Of a DNA stretch of 64,000 nucleotides, positions 63,796 to 64,000 are shown piece by piece; positions within the stretch are counted from its first letter, which is position 1, and each line of letters begins with the position of its first letter. The DNA comes from Hungatella hathewayi (GTDB taxonomy: Bacteria; Bacillota; Clostridia; Lachnospirales; Lachnospiraceae), in contig CP102274.1 in assembly GCA_025149285.1 (NCBI GenBank), forward strand, positions 764,501 to 828,500. Reading direction: 5' to 3'. The notes beneath the pieces were generated by a model. The model searched no databases and was not told the DNA's origin. It worked only from the letters and a program-made list of their open reading frames with translations. The position numbers were made by a program, and so were the translations under genes.

Positions 63796-64000
63796 TTATT
63801 CTGCTTCAGACTGGTCCATTCGCAGTTGAAGAAACGTCAGGACTGCAATGACGAGAAACAGGATACAGGATGCCGCCGTTGCTTTTCCGTAATCCAGGTC
63901 TGTATAAAAGGTAGAGTAGATATAGACCCCCATGGAGGTGGAGGCGCCGCTGGGCCCTCCGGCTGCAAATTGGTAAGGTGCATCCAGAATCTGCATGGAA
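63796..64000 (-). CDS. Sugar ABC transporter permease, MalF-like (5' end beyond window)
   Basis: Only the last 68 codons or so are present; the frame continues off the right edge. The visible chain ends LDAPYQFAAGGPSGASTSMGVYIYSTFYTDLDYGKATAASCILFLVIAVLTFLQLRM, which is the typical C-terminus of MalF-type permeases: the GGP-x-x-x-T loop, the Y-x-x-F-x-x-x-D-x-G-Y-x-x-A-x-A motif and the last helix. It lies 15 bases upstream of the MalG-like gene, so the two form a heterodimeric channel. Confidence 0.88.
   Translation of the reverse strand, partial: SMQILDAPYQFAAGGPSGASTSMGVYIYSTFYTDLDYGKATAASCILFLVIAVLTFLQLRMDQSEAE

Overview
The window looks like a chromosome segment of a Gram-positive anaerobe of the Clostridia, most likely Lachnospiraceae (Enterocloster / Lachnoclostridium-like). 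The reasons are strong AGGAGG ribosome binding sites, TTGACA/TATAAT promoters, the gene order rpmE - DUF1385 - prmC - prfA, surface proteins with choline/glucan-binding-type wall repeats, a class B sortase, and a Clostridia-style type IV pilus operon. This placement is inferred from gene content, not from a search. No tRNA, rRNA, CRISPR array, insertion sequence or phage gene was recognised.

Layout. (1) 1-642: 3'-truncated acyltransferase-3 gene on the minus strand. (2) 821-7900: a high-affinity potassium uptake operon kdpF-A-B-(43-codon ORF)-C followed by a KdpD-like protein with no histidine kinase module and no KdpE. A 64-aa membrane protein gene follows under a promoter that resembles the kdp promoter. 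(3) 8081-12359: a cytidylate-kinase-like protein (minus), a polysaccharide deacetylase, rarA and a nucleotide pyrophosphatase/phosphodiesterase-family protein. (4) 12528-17915: information processing: rho with a repetitive basic/acidic N-terminal extension, rpmE behind a structured leader that seems to hold two tandem copies of one RNA motif, then DUF1385, prmC and prfA. (5) 18096-20892: two poorly known genes, an internally duplicated 196-aa protein and a zinc-ribbon / transmembrane / leucine-rich-repeat protein. (6) 21492-43257: the most striking region, an apparent five-gene surface operon. It holds a membrane-anchored exported protein, two large secreted proteins with wall-binding repeats, a 4559-residue multidomain Cna-B/SpaA-type surface protein with a non-canonical C-terminal sorting signal, and a class B sortase overlapping the end of the giant gene. 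(7) 43300-50233: Gfo/Idh/MocA oxidoreductase, MATE transporter, a small secreted wall-binding-repeat protein (minus), clpB and type I L-asparaginase (minus). (8) 50364-58689: a DUF4250 gene overlapping the first gene of a compact type IV pilus operon (two pilins, prepilin peptidase, PilC, a PilM-PilN fusion, PilO-like, PilX-like, two minor pilins, PilB; no PilT), followed by cardiolipin synthase to 60244. (9) 60328-64000: a minus-strand sugar-type ABC transporter operon: two permease genes, the upstream one cut by the window edge, a Gfo/Idh/MocA dehydrogenase and a GNAT-C-like protein.

How they may work together. The kdp block forms one uptake pump, and its KdpD-like protein probably senses state (the USP domain retains the layout of a c-di-AMP site) without phosphorylating a partner itself. 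The 21.5-43.3 kb block encodes a cell-surface structure: the sortase is the natural anchoring enzyme for the giant protein, while the two wall-repeat proteins can bind the envelope non-covalently. The pilus block is self-sufficient for building a type IV pilus-like filament or DNA-uptake pseudopilus. The minus-strand operon at the right edge looks like uptake and oxidation of a sugar or sugar derivative.
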